64,000 nucleotides of DNA from Paenarthrobacter nitroguajacolicus. Its GTDB lineage: Bacteria; Actinomycetota; Actinomycetes; Actinomycetales; Micrococcaceae. Numbering within the stretch: position 1 is the stretch's first letter; each line of letters opens with the position of its first letter. Both the position numbers and the translations under genes were made by a program. The notes below the pieces were generated by a model that was given only the letters and a program-made list of their open reading frames with translations, was not told where the DNA came from and did not search any database. The stretch lies in contig NZ_VNFK01000012.1 of assembly GCF_007786235.1 (NCBI RefSeq), positions 94,276 to 158,275 on the forward strand, read 5' to 3'. Shown piece by piece: positions 17,285-24,228 of this stretch.

Positions 17285-18486
17285 TGCGCAGCGGGGACGA
17301 GGACTCCTGCGCGCAACAGCCTTTCGACGAGTTCAACCCCCAGATCAGCTGCGAGGTGCTCCTCGCCGTCCAGCAGGCGCCTTACAGACCACAGATCAGC
17401 CTCCGGGAAGTCGAGCCAACCCACTCGGGTACTCAAGCGTGAGCCCTCAAGCCGCGGTTCGAGTGCATCACGGAGCCGTACCAGCGAGCCGGCACCGAGG
17501 CTGTCAATGGCCGCGAGCTGGGCCACTGGACCAAGCGGGGCAGGGCGCCCCTGCCGCCTGCGGGTGCGGTGGAAAAGCGACGTCGTATCAGCTTCCAAGA
17601 CGGCCGCGGCCAGCCGTTCACGGACGGCGTCGACCTCCGCATCGGGTCCATCCACACCCAACGGCAGGGAACGGCGCATCTCGGGATCGTCGCACAGTGC
17701 CGCAAGAGCAACCTCCACAAGGTGCTCCGCCAGTGCATGACGGGTCCAGTTATGGACCCCCAAGGTGAGATGGATCGAAACCTTGCCCTGCGCCTGGGCT
17801 GCATGCAACCAACCACGCGGCAGGTAGAGGACATCGCCCGGCTCCAAGACCGTGTCGATGTAGGCCTTGCCTTGCGCGGCCTCAGCCACCGCGGAACGGC
17901 GATCGGTCCACGGCTGGCTGCGCAACGGGTCCTGGTGAACCGGCTCATGGATGATCCAGCGCTTCGTCCCCTCGATCTGCAGGACGAAGACGTCATGAAC
18001 ATCGTAGTGATCGTCGAAACCGCGGTTCTGAGGCGGGGTGATGTAGGCATTCGCCTGCACAGGATGCCCGAGCTCGGTGCTTAGCTGGGTGCTGAGGCTC
18101 GAAACCGGCTCCCACGTGCGGTGCAGCGCCTGCAGGACGAGCGTTGCACCATCGGCAAACTTGCGCCACAGCTCAGTGTCATCGAGCTGATCCGAGATAG
18201 TGGCGCCAACGCCCGCCGGGGAAGTGAACGAGGATTCCGGAAGCGTTGAGCCGCCCTTGGCAACGCGAAGGAAAGGTGTCCGCAGTCCGCGGCGCGAAAT
18301 CAGCTCGTCCACCGCGTCGGCCGAGAACACATCGGAGAAGTCGCTGACACCACGGGTGAGCAACGCGGCCCTCCCCCAGACGTCACTGGCGAACCTCTCA
18401 CGGCCAATGTCAATCAGGCGTGTTTCCAGGACACCGGCGCCCATAACCGCGCCGGGGTCCTGGAAATCAGTGCTGGTGGAGCTCAA
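17281..18486 (-). CDS. cupin/JmjC-type Fe(II) oxygenase (Cupin_4 family)
   Basis: A 401-residue protein resembling the JmjC-like Cupin_4 oxygenases, which include the ribosomal protein hydroxylase YcfD/RoxA. The iron facial triad is visible as HYD (His160, Asp162) and the distal His228 in LPRGWLHAA, with PGDVLYLPRGWLH as the family signature. A 2-oxoglutarate-dependent protein or peptide hydroxylation is expected. The TTG start at 18486 lies 2 nt after the stop of the Gly-Gly-Ala-Asp repeat peptide gene, and the 3' end overlaps the ferredoxin-like gene. This tight packing makes the repeat peptide its most likely substrate, but that is not shown by the sequence. Confidence 0.8.
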   Translation of the reverse strand: MSSTSTDFQDPGAVMGAGVLETRLIDIGRERFASDVWGRAALLTRGVSDFSDVFSADAVDELISRRGLRTPFLRVAKGGSTLPESSFTSPAGVGATISDQLDDTELWRKFADGATLVLQALHRTWEPVSSLSTQLSTELGHPVQANAYITPPQNRGFDDHYDVHDVFVLQIEGTKRWIIHEPVHQDPLRSQPWTDRRSAVAEAAQGKAYIDTVLEPGDVLYLPRGWLHAAQAQGKVSIHLTLGVHNWTRHALAEHLVEVALAALCDDPEMRRSLPLGVDGPDAEVDAVRERLAAAVLEADTTSLFHRTRRRQGRPAPLGPVAQLAAIDSLGAGSLVRLRDALEPRLEGSRLSTRVGWLDFPEADLWSVRRLLDGEEHLAADLGVELVERLLRAGVLVPAAQ

Positions 18487-18488
18487 AC

Positions 18489-18773
18489 TCAGTTGCCCTG
18501 TTGTCCGGCACCGCCGTCAGCGCCACCATCGGCACCGCCGTCAGCGCCACCGTCCGCGCCACCGTCCGCACCACCATCAGCACCACCATCAGCACCGCCG
18601 TCATGGACACCAGGGGTCCCGTCCGCGCCACCGTCCGCGGGGCCTTCAGCACCACCATCAGCGCCGCCGTCAGCACCGCCGTCCGCGCCGCCGTCATGGA
18701 CGCCGGGGGTTCCGGCCGCGCCACCGTCCGCGGGGCCTTCCTCCTGGCTTGGATCCTGCTCTGGATTGGACAT
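18489..18773 (-). CDS. Gly-Gly-Ala-Asp repeat peptide, candidate modified-peptide precursor
   Basis: A 94-residue, very acidic, low-complexity peptide. A short leader-like start (MSNPEQDPSQEEG) is followed by two blocks beginning GPADGG, each containing GTPGVHDGG and then runs of the tetrapeptide GGAD (four in the first block, about eight in the second), ending AGQQGN. ATG 18773 has a strong GGGAGGA ribosome site; an upstream GTG at 18854 is less likely. The repeat codons vary freely at third positions (GCT/GCG/GCC, GAC/GAT, GGC/GGT), which argues for selection on the peptide rather than DNA slippage. The gene lies directly upstream of a cupin oxygenase and a ferredoxin-like gene. I know no assigned function. 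Confidence 0.72.
   Translation of the reverse strand: MSNPEQDPSQEEGPADGGAAGTPGVHDGGADGGADGGADGGAEGPADGGADGTPGVHDGGADGGADGGADGGADGGADGGADGGADGGAGQQGN
18494..18740 (-). repeat. 12-bp coding repeat array (GGAD units)
   Basis: The DNA repeats in a 12-bp period that follows the GGAD codons, interrupted once by the GPADGGADGTPGVHD segment. Units differ mainly at synonymous positions. It is neither a CRISPR array nor a simple minisatellite. Confidence 0.8.
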
Positions 18774-18908
18774 GCTTCCTCCCGAGAATCGAATGGCGTA
18801 CCCAGGCCCCGATAATCGGTACCTGTTTCCAAACCGGGCGATCTTCGTCGACACCGCCCGTGATCACCATATCGAGATGAGTCAGCTCTGGGAACAGTTC
18901 CCGCGCAC

Positions 18909-19400
18909 TCAGCTACGCACCATCCGATGTTCCGGCAGCGAGTACCACGAGGGGTCGCACAACTGCCGTTTACCGTCCGGCAGGAAGCCGTTGCGGCGGT
19001 AGAAAGCCTGCGCCCGGGGATTGTCATCGAGAACCCACAAATAAGCGGGACGGTCGCCAATCAACGCATCCACCAACGCCTGGCCCACACCACGGCCATG
19101 GATACTTTCCAAGGTGTAGAGCATGAAAAGCTCCGTACCGCAGGGGCTGTCCTCGTCCCTCCCCGGTCCGGCCGCACCAATTCCCACGAGGTCGCCGTCC
19201 GGACCATGCGCCAGCATGCGCGAATGGCCGGCTGCTATAGAGGCCCGGTACCTATCGATGCGATCCGGCAGCGCAGCTTCCTGCTTTTCGAAGAACTCCG
19301 CAGGCAGCAGCCGCCCGTAGCTCTCTCGCCAGGACTGGACATGCATGACGGCCATGGCCTCGGCGTCGTTCACCGTTGCCGGACGAAGCGTGAAGTCCAT
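18909..19400 (-). CDS. GNAT-family N-acetyltransferase
   Basis: A 163-residue single-domain acetyltransferase. The acetyl-CoA loop is visible as HGRGVGQALVDAL in motif A, and LWVLDDNPRAQAFYRRNGF is the usual motif B region. The protein FTLRPATVNDAEAMAVMHVQSWRES start is typical of small-molecule or protein acetyltransferases. It begins 3 nt after the stop of the upstream O-methyltransferase gene, so the two are co-transcribed. The repeat-peptide gene lies 135 nt downstream on the same strand, so a shared transcript is possible. The substrate is unknown. Confidence 0.85.
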   Translation of the reverse strand: MDFTLRPATVNDAEAMAVMHVQSWRESYGRLLPAEFFEKQEAALPDRIDRYRASIAAGHSRMLAHGPDGDLVGIGAAGPGRDEDSPCGTELFMLYTLESIHGRGVGQALVDALIGDRPAYLWVLDDNPRAQAFYRRNGFLPDGKRQLCDPSWYSLPEHRMVRS

Positions 19401-19403
19401 CCG

Positions 19404-20075
19404 CTACTGCACCCGTGCCATCGCGAAACCGTCCCATCCCTTGCTGCCCACCGTCTGGATGGCAGTGGCATCGAGGCGTGGGTCCTGCCCCATCATTTCC
19501 AGCATTGCCACAATGCCGGGTGCGTTGACCTCGTCCCGCGAGGGTTCCAGGATGGCGCCGTCCCAGATGACGTTGTCCACCACGATCACCGTTCCCGGAT
19601 GGCCAAGCCTGATGGCCCAATCGAGGTAATTCGAATCGTTCTCCTTGTCCGCGTCGATGAAGACGAAATCGAACGATTCCTGAGCTGCCAGCGTAGGAAG
19701 GACGTCCAAGGCAGCACCCACCCGGATATCCACCTTGTGGCCGACACCCGCCGCGTCCACGTTGGCGCGCGCAACGTCCGCGTGTTTCTGGAGGAATTCG
19801 CACGTGACCAAGCGTCCGTCGTCGGGCAGTCCTTGAGCCATCCAGATGCTGCTGAACCCTGCCAGGGTGCCAATCTCCAGGACGCGCCTGGCACCGGACA
19901 TCTGCACGAGCATCCGCAGGAGCTTGCCTGCGTTGGGCGCCACTTCGATGGGAGGCATTCCTGCCTCAAGGGCGGAACTCAAGGCGCGCTTGTGGGCAGG
20001 ATCAGGACGCACGACGACGTCAGTCAGGTAATGCTCGACGTCGACCCAACCGGGCTCGGTCACGTGTTCAACCAT
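19404..20075 (-). CDS. class I O-methyltransferase (CCoAOMT-like)
   Basis: A 223-residue SAM-dependent methyltransferase of the cation-dependent O-methyltransferase family. Motif I is VLEIGTLAGFSSIWMA, the SAM acid follows in LVTCEFLQ, and FIDADKENDSNYLDW contains the metal-binding aspartate. VIVVDNVIWDG is the downstream catalytic segment. Bacterial relatives methylate catechol-type hydroxyls. It precedes a GNAT gene by 3 nt and follows a thiamine-binding-like gene by 40 nt on the same strand. The true acceptor is unknown. Confidence 0.87.
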   Translation of the reverse strand: MVEHVTEPGWVDVEHYLTDVVVRPDPAHKRALSSALEAGMPPIEVAPNAGKLLRMLVQMSGARRVLEIGTLAGFSSIWMAQGLPDDGRLVTCEFLQKHADVARANVDAAGVGHKVDIRVGAALDVLPTLAAQESFDFVFIDADKENDSNYLDWAIRLGHPGTVIVVDNVIWDGAILEPSRDEVNAPGIVAMLEMMGQDPRLDATAIQTVGSKGWDGFAMARVQ

Positions 20076-20115
20076 GGGCCCCAGTCTTGCACTGGAGGGA
20101 CACCGAGGGAAGGAA

Positions 20116-20448
20116 CTACTCCGTGCCGGAAATGGCGTCTTCCAGGCGCTCCACCTTGCCGGTCAACTCGCCGCTGTAACCGGGCCGGATGTCAGCCTTG
20201 ATCACCAAGGAGACCCGGCTGCCGTAACGGCCAACGGCCTCGGTGGCACGTTTGACGACGTCGAAAACCTCATCCCATTCGCCTTCGATGGTGGTGAACA
20301 TGGAGTCCGTGTGGTTGGGCAGTCCGGACTCGCGGACGATCTTGACGGCGGCGGCAACGGCGTCGTGCACAGAGGCATCGGGGGTGGGTCCACCGTGGGT
20401 GGCGGATGCGGGCTGGCCGGAAGGGGCGACTGAGAATGCAAGCAACAT
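20116..20448 (-). CDS. MTH1187-family thiamine-binding-like protein
   Basis: A 110-residue protein of the MTH1187/YkoF-like (UPF0045) family, which forms ferredoxin-like folds and in some members binds thiamine. LLAFSVAPSG at the start and the central TDSMFTTIEGEWDEVFDVVKRA are characteristic. I chose ATG 20448 because the family begins directly with this strand; a longer upstream frame reads into the promoter. It is divergent from a TetR gene over a 92-nt gap with two direct repeats, so that TetR may control it. Confidence 0.75.
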   Translation of the reverse strand: MLLAFSVAPSGQPASATHGGPTPDASVHDAVAAAVKIVRESGLPNHTDSMFTTIEGEWDEVFDVVKRATEAVGRYGSRVSLVIKADIRPGYSGELTGKVERLEDAISGTE

Positions 20449-20481
20449 GAAATCCAGTGTTTCATGTGCTGGTTTGTCATA

Positions 20482-20507
20482 TAACAACGTACTCCCGCGT
20501 AACAACG
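20482..20507. promoter_or_regulatory. direct repeat TAACAACG x2 in divergent promoter
   Basis: TAACAACG occurs at 20482-20489 and 20500-20507, an 18-bp spacing that places both copies on nearly the same helix face. The site lies between the thiamine-binding-like gene and the TetR gene. An outer inverted pair GTGCTGG/CCAGCAC flanks it. It is a candidate operator for the TetR protein. Confidence 0.4.
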
Positions 20508-20540
20508 GGCCAGCACGCCTGCGTTGCTACTCTGACAAGC

Positions 20541-21170
20541 ATGGAACAGCCCTCTGAACGCAAGCCCCTCAGGGCAGACGCCGCACGCAACGTGGACAAG
20601 ATCATTACCGCCGCCCGGCAGTGCTTCCGTGAACACGGTCCCGACGTACCATTGCAGACCATTGCCGCCACCGCTGGAGTTGGCCCCGCAACGCTGTTCC
20701 GCAACTTCTCGGACAAGGAGCAACTGGTCCTCGCGGCTCTCTCCCGCCAACTGCGTAAACACGTGGACCCGGTGGCAGCAGCCGCCCTGGACGGCATGGA
20801 CGCCGCCGAAGGCCTGATCAACGTCATCGATGCCGTGATGCAGGTAGCCAGCGAAGACGCGAACCTCCTAGACGCCGTCGCCGGCCGACGCGGACTCCTC
20901 ATGGGCATCACCGGTGGCCTCATCGGTTCCATGGCTACGCTCCTGGAACGCGGACAGGGCCAGGGCTCGCTGCGCCGCGACATCACCATTGAGGACATGG
21001 TCCGGTTGGTGGCCATGCTGATCGGCGCCGTGGACACCATGGAACCAGGATCCGAGGCATGGAAGCGTCCCGTGGCCCTGATCGAAGACGCTATCCGGAC
21101 CGAGCGCCCGTCACGGCCGCTGCCGGATCAGTCCGGCATCCCGGGCGTGACGTTCACCGAGGCTGTCTAA
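20541..21170 (+). CDS. TetR-family transcriptional regulator
   Basis: A 209-residue TetR protein. The N-terminal helix-turn-helix is clear: RNVDKIITAARQCFREHG, then TIAATAGVGPATLFRNFSDK. The C-terminal ligand domain has the length usual for the family but gives no ligand clue. The ATG at 20541 has no obvious ribosome site and may be translated from a nearly leaderless transcript. It is divergent from the thiamine-binding-like gene and a direct-repeat pair lies between them, so self-control and control of that gene are likely. Confidence 0.88.
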   Translation: MEQPSERKPLRADAARNVDKIITAARQCFREHGPDVPLQTIAATAGVGPATLFRNFSDKEQLVLAALSRQLRKHVDPVAAAALDGMDAAEGLINVIDAVMQVASEDANLLDAVAGRRGLLMGITGGLIGSMATLLERGQGQGSLRRDITIEDMVRLVAMLIGAVDTMEPGSEAWKRPVALIEDAIRTERPSRPLPDQSGIPGVTFTEAV

Positions 21171-21251
21171 GCACGCGCTCCCAGTGGGTCGGCGACCGAT
21201 GGTGAGTCCTGCCCATCGCGGTGCAGCCGCAGCCCACGTAGTGTCGACCGT

Positions 21252-21740
21252 ATGAATATTCCCTTGAGCTCATACTCTTCCAGCGGCGCCGAGTCCGCTG
21301 CTACGGCCGGCCTGGTCCTGCTCTTCATGCTGATCTATTTCGCCGTGATCTTTGCGATTGTTGGTGTGCTGTACATGGGAATCTTCACCAAGGCAGGCCG
21401 TCCCGCCTGGGGCGCCTTCGTACCGGTCTACAACGGCATCAAACTCCTGGAGATCGCAGGCCGCCCCTGGTACTGGTTCCTGCTGTTCTTCATTCCGTTT
21501 GCGGGGATCTACTTCAGCATCGTCTCGCTGAACGACCTCGCCAAATCATTTGGCAAGGATGCGGGCTACACGGTTGGCTTGGTCCTGCTGCCTGTCGTCT
21601 TCGTGCCGATGCTGTCCTACGGCTCCGCGCAGTACCTCGGACCCGCTGCGGGGCGGCAATTCGTGGCCTACCCGCCGTCGTACCCGCAAGGTTACGCCCA
21701 GCCGCCGGTCCAGCAGCCCAACGGTCAGCAGTACCGCTAG
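21252..21740 (+). CDS. DUF5684-type membrane protein
   Basis: A 162-residue membrane protein with three or four spans and the segment FTKAGRPAWGAFVPVYNGI, followed by RPWYWFLLFFIPFAGIYF, which I associate with the DUF5684 family found in many actinobacteria. The C-terminal tail is rich in Pro, Gln and Tyr (YPPSYPQGYAQPP). No function is established. The stop overlaps the convergent azlD gene by 4 nt. Confidence 0.75.
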   Translation: MNIPLSSYSSSGAESAATAGLVLLFMLIYFAVIFAIVGVLYMGIFTKAGRPAWGAFVPVYNGIKLLEIAGRPWYWFLLFFIPFAGIYFSIVSLNDLAKSFGKDAGYTVGLVLLPVVFVPMLSYGSAQYLGPAAGRQFVAYPPSYPQGYAQPPVQQPNGQQYR

Positions 21741-22048
21741 CCCCAACCCAGCAGCCGCAGCAATGCTGCGGCTGCTGCGCCCGAAATCACTACCACCAGG
21801 AACGGCGCCCGAAGCCACAGCGCGACGGCGGCTGCCACCAGCGCGCCGATGCGGGCGTCGAGAACCAAGCCCTGCCCCGACGCAACCGCGTTTACCACCG
21901 TCAAGGACGCCAGCAACCCGATGGTCATGGTGCCGGCGACGTGCATGATCCGGGGACTCTCCAACAGCTTGGCGGGGACAAAATAGCCCACAAGCTTGGT
22001 GGCGTAGGCCAATGCGCACGCGATGAGGATCCACAGCCAGAGATTCAT
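21737..22048 (-). CDS. azlD: AzlD-type branched-chain amino acid export subunit
   Basis: A 103-residue membrane protein with four hydrophobic segments, matching AzlD, the small partner of AzlC in the LIV-E exporter family (BrnE in Corynebacterium). MNLWLWILIACALAYATKLV and SPRIMHVAGTMTIGLLASL are typical. ATG 22048 overlaps the azlC stop by 4 nt, and the pair probably forms one exporter of Leu, Ile, Val or Met. A much longer upstream frame exists but lies inside azlC and is not coding. Confidence 0.88.
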   Translation of the reverse strand: MNLWLWILIACALAYATKLVGYFVPAKLLESPRIMHVAGTMTIGLLASLTVVNAVASGQGLVLDARIGALVAAAVALWLRAPFLVVVISGAAAAALLRLLGWG

Positions 22049-22803
22049 TTCCTGCCTCCGTCGTGATGCTTGTGCTTCTCGGCATAGGGGTCCAGGTCCG
22101 GCTCCAGCCCTTCGTCCATGCGTGCGTGGCTGAACCAACCGATGACACCTGCCACCACTGCCGCCACCAGGATAGGGACTCCTGACGGGACGAACGGTAC
22201 GGCCAGGATGGTGGCCAACGCGCAGGCCGCTGCAATGGCCCAGGGTTCGCGTCCCTTCAGGCGGGGCCACAATAAGGCCAGGAACGCTGCAACGGCGGCT
22301 CCGTCCAAACCCCACTGTTTTGGATCTCCCATGGCGTCACCAGCCAGTGCGCCGATCGCCGTGAAAATATTCCACAAAATGAATATGCCAATGCCGGCCG
22401 TCCAGAACCCGCGGCGCTGTTCGTCGGGGTCGGACTGGCCGGACGCCGTCGCCGTCGACTCGTCGATAGTGACATGGGCCGAGACGTAACGCTTCCAGCC
22501 GCCGGGACGCAACATGGCATTGATCTGCATGCCGTAAATGCCGTTGCGCAAACCCAGCAGTGCACTGGCTGTCATGGCCGCCACGCCGGATCCGCCGCCC
22601 GCGACGACGCCGATGAAGGCGAACTGCGATCCACCGCTGAACAGCAACAGGCTCAGGACCATGGTCTGCCAGAAATCGAATCCCGACGCCACGGAGAGCG
22701 CACCGAAAGACACCCCGTAGAGGCCGGTGGCAATGCTCAGGGACAGGGCAACTTTGAACGCCGGTGAGTCCCGCAGCTTCATGGGAACAGCACTGCTGCT
22801 CAT
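22045..22803 (-). CDS. azlC: AzlC-type branched-chain amino acid export subunit
   Basis: A 252-residue AzlC/BrnF permease with about seven or eight spans. GLYGVSFGALSVASGFDFWQ, LLLFSGGSQFAFIGVVAGGG and LLGLRNGIYGMQINAML are family landmarks. ATG 22803 overlaps the stop of the upstream DoxX-like gene by 4 nt; ATG 22818 would add five residues and is possible. It pairs with the downstream azlD. The C-terminal tail after the last span is charged and His-rich (KHKHHDGG). Confidence 0.9.
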   Translation of the reverse strand: MSSSAVPMKLRDSPAFKVALSLSIATGLYGVSFGALSVASGFDFWQTMVLSLLLFSGGSQFAFIGVVAGGGSGVAAMTASALLGLRNGIYGMQINAMLRPGGWKRYVSAHVTIDESTATASGQSDPDEQRRGFWTAGIGIFILWNIFTAIGALAGDAMGDPKQWGLDGAAVAAFLALLWPRLKGREPWAIAAACALATILAVPFVPSGVPILVAAVVAGVIGWFSHARMDEGLEPDLDPYAEKHKHHDGGRK

Positions 22804-23234
22804 TTCCGCAGGCTCCACGACCAGAGGATCAGGGGGATCTGCAGCGGCAGGCGAAGAGTGTGGATGCGTCGCTCGGTTGCGGTGCCTTTGGGCCCATAGG
22901 CCCGGCGAATCGCATCAATATGCCCCGCAAGGAATGCAGCGAACATCGCCGTGGTCGCGTCCGCGGCTACCTTGCGCGTGGCAGGAATCAGAAGCCCGAC
23001 GGCGGCAGTCACCTCAAGCAGGCCCGACGATGCGACCCATTCCTCACGGGACATAACTGCCAGGGGACCGTTTGGGCGACTCCCCGGCTCATCCTTGCGG
23101 CACAGGTAGTCCGGCACAACGGGGTAGTAGAACTTGGGCGTACGGAAGTGCTTCGCGGCGCTGGCCAAGAGCAACGCGCTCAAAGCTACTGCGGAGGTGG
23201 TGCGGGTTGCTTGGGCTGACCAGCGAAATGACAT
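22800..23234 (-). CDS. DoxX-like membrane protein
   Basis: A 144-residue four-span membrane protein resembling the DoxX family. SSGLLEVTAAVGLLIPATRKVAA and the AAFLAGHIDAIRRA stretch are typical. A conserved N-terminal FYYPVVPDYLCRKDEPG segment lies between spans one and two. The start is taken as ATG 23234; a TTG 12 nt upstream is also possible. It overlaps azlC by 4 nt, so it is in the same operon, though a functional link with amino acid export is not evident. Confidence 0.75.
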   Translation of the reverse strand: MSFRWSAQATRTTSAVALSALLLASAAKHFRTPKFYYPVVPDYLCRKDEPGSRPNGPLAVMSREEWVASSGLLEVTAAVGLLIPATRKVAADATTAMFAAFLAGHIDAIRRAYGPKGTATERRIHTLRLPLQIPLILWSWSLRK

Positions 23235-23290
23235 GAGACAACTCAATCACAAGCGGGGTGGCCCCCAAAGTTCGTCCAATCCGAGTGAAG

Positions 23291-24178
23291 CTAGTTGGAC
23301 ACCATCAGCTGGGCAAGGACCTGCGCCGGCTTGTTGGTGGTGATCTCGTGGATCCCCAGGCCTTGGCACAGGGCAACATCCTTCTCCGAGTCCACGGTCC
23401 ACACCCGGAAAATCCGGCCGGCCTCCAACCAACGCTGGACGTTCCTGGCGTGTTCACGGACGTAGTCGATGCCAGGACCGGCGATGCCTACCTGGCCCTC
23501 GTCCAGGACCCTCTCGGCATCCTGCTGTGTCGCCCTCATGACGTTGGCTACTGCCCCACCCGTCAGGAAGCCCAAACCAAGTTCCTGGCGGATCTCCTGG
23601 ACCGTGAAATCGTCCACCAGCTGGCAGAGATGTTGCCCGGGAACGGACTGAAGCAGGCGCTGGACGGAGTCTGAGTCGAAGCTCATGAAAGAGATCTGGA
23701 TGTTCTCCAGCCGTGATTCCTCCGGCGTCCAGCCCTCCGCTTCGAGCAACGCCAACACCCTGTCCTCAAGTTTTAGGCCGTAGGGGCTGGGGTGCTTGAG
23801 CTCAATGGCCAGGCCGATCCCGCGTCCGGCTCCACGCAGGATGTCCAGCAGTTCCGGCAGCGTCAGGAACTGGTCTGCCACTCCCCCGTAGGCTTCCGGG
23901 ATGCGTGCTCCCTTCCATGAGGAGAAGTCCAAAGCCCGGAGCTCCTCCAAGGTGTGCTCCGCGACTGGTCCGGTGCCGGTGGACGTCCTGTCAAGGTTGG
24001 CATCGTGCAGCAGGACCACATGTTGGTCCCGGGTCAGGTGGACGTCGCACTCCACGCCGTCGGCACCGTCCGCGAGTGCCTTCAAGTAGGCCGCACGGGT
24101 GTGCTCGGCGAAGGCTGCGCTGGCGCCACGGTGGGCATAGACCTTGGGCCGGCTTGGGGCGAAGTCGTCGCTAGTCAT
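23291..24178 (-). CDS. glycerophosphodiester phosphodiesterase
   Basis: A 295-residue GDPD-family enzyme that splits glycerophosphodiesters into glycerol-3-phosphate and an alcohol. The active-site motifs are HRGASAAFAEHT near residue 16 and GVECDVHLTRDQHVVLLHD, which supply the catalytic His and the metal-binding Glu and Asp, and the C-terminal part has IRVWTVDSEK-like text (FRVWTVDSEKDV). There is no signal peptide, so it acts in the cytoplasm. The start ATG 24178 places the first strand close to the N-terminus, as usual. It is divergent from a DUF445 gene. Confidence 0.9.
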   Translation of the reverse strand: MTSDDFAPSRPKVYAHRGASAAFAEHTRAAYLKALADGADGVECDVHLTRDQHVVLLHDANLDRTSTGTGPVAEHTLEELRALDFSSWKGARIPEAYGGVADQFLTLPELLDILRGAGRGIGLAIELKHPSPYGLKLEDRVLALLEAEGWTPEESRLENIQISFMSFDSDSVQRLLQSVPGQHLCQLVDDFTVQEIRQELGLGFLTGGAVANVMRATQQDAERVLDEGQVGIAGPGIDYVREHARNVQRWLEAGRIFRVWTVDSEKDVALCQGLGIHEITTNKPAQVLAQLMVSN

Positions 24179-24228
24179 GCAGACACGGTAGCCCACCTCG
24201 CTGTCCTAACGGGGGCTACGCTGGGCTA

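Noticed and set aside
18493..18740. Possible CRISPR array or plain minisatellite
   Set aside because: The units are 12 bp without unique spacers, stay in frame, and vary at synonymous positions, so it is a coding repeat.
18489..18773. RTX-type calcium-binding repeat
   Set aside because: RTX nonapeptides are GGxGxDxxx; here the unit is the tetrapeptide GGAD without the aliphatic position, so the match is not good enough.
22049..22315. Longer AzlD reading frame
   Set aside because: The extension lies inside azlC in another frame; the 4-nt overlap start at 22048 fits the family.
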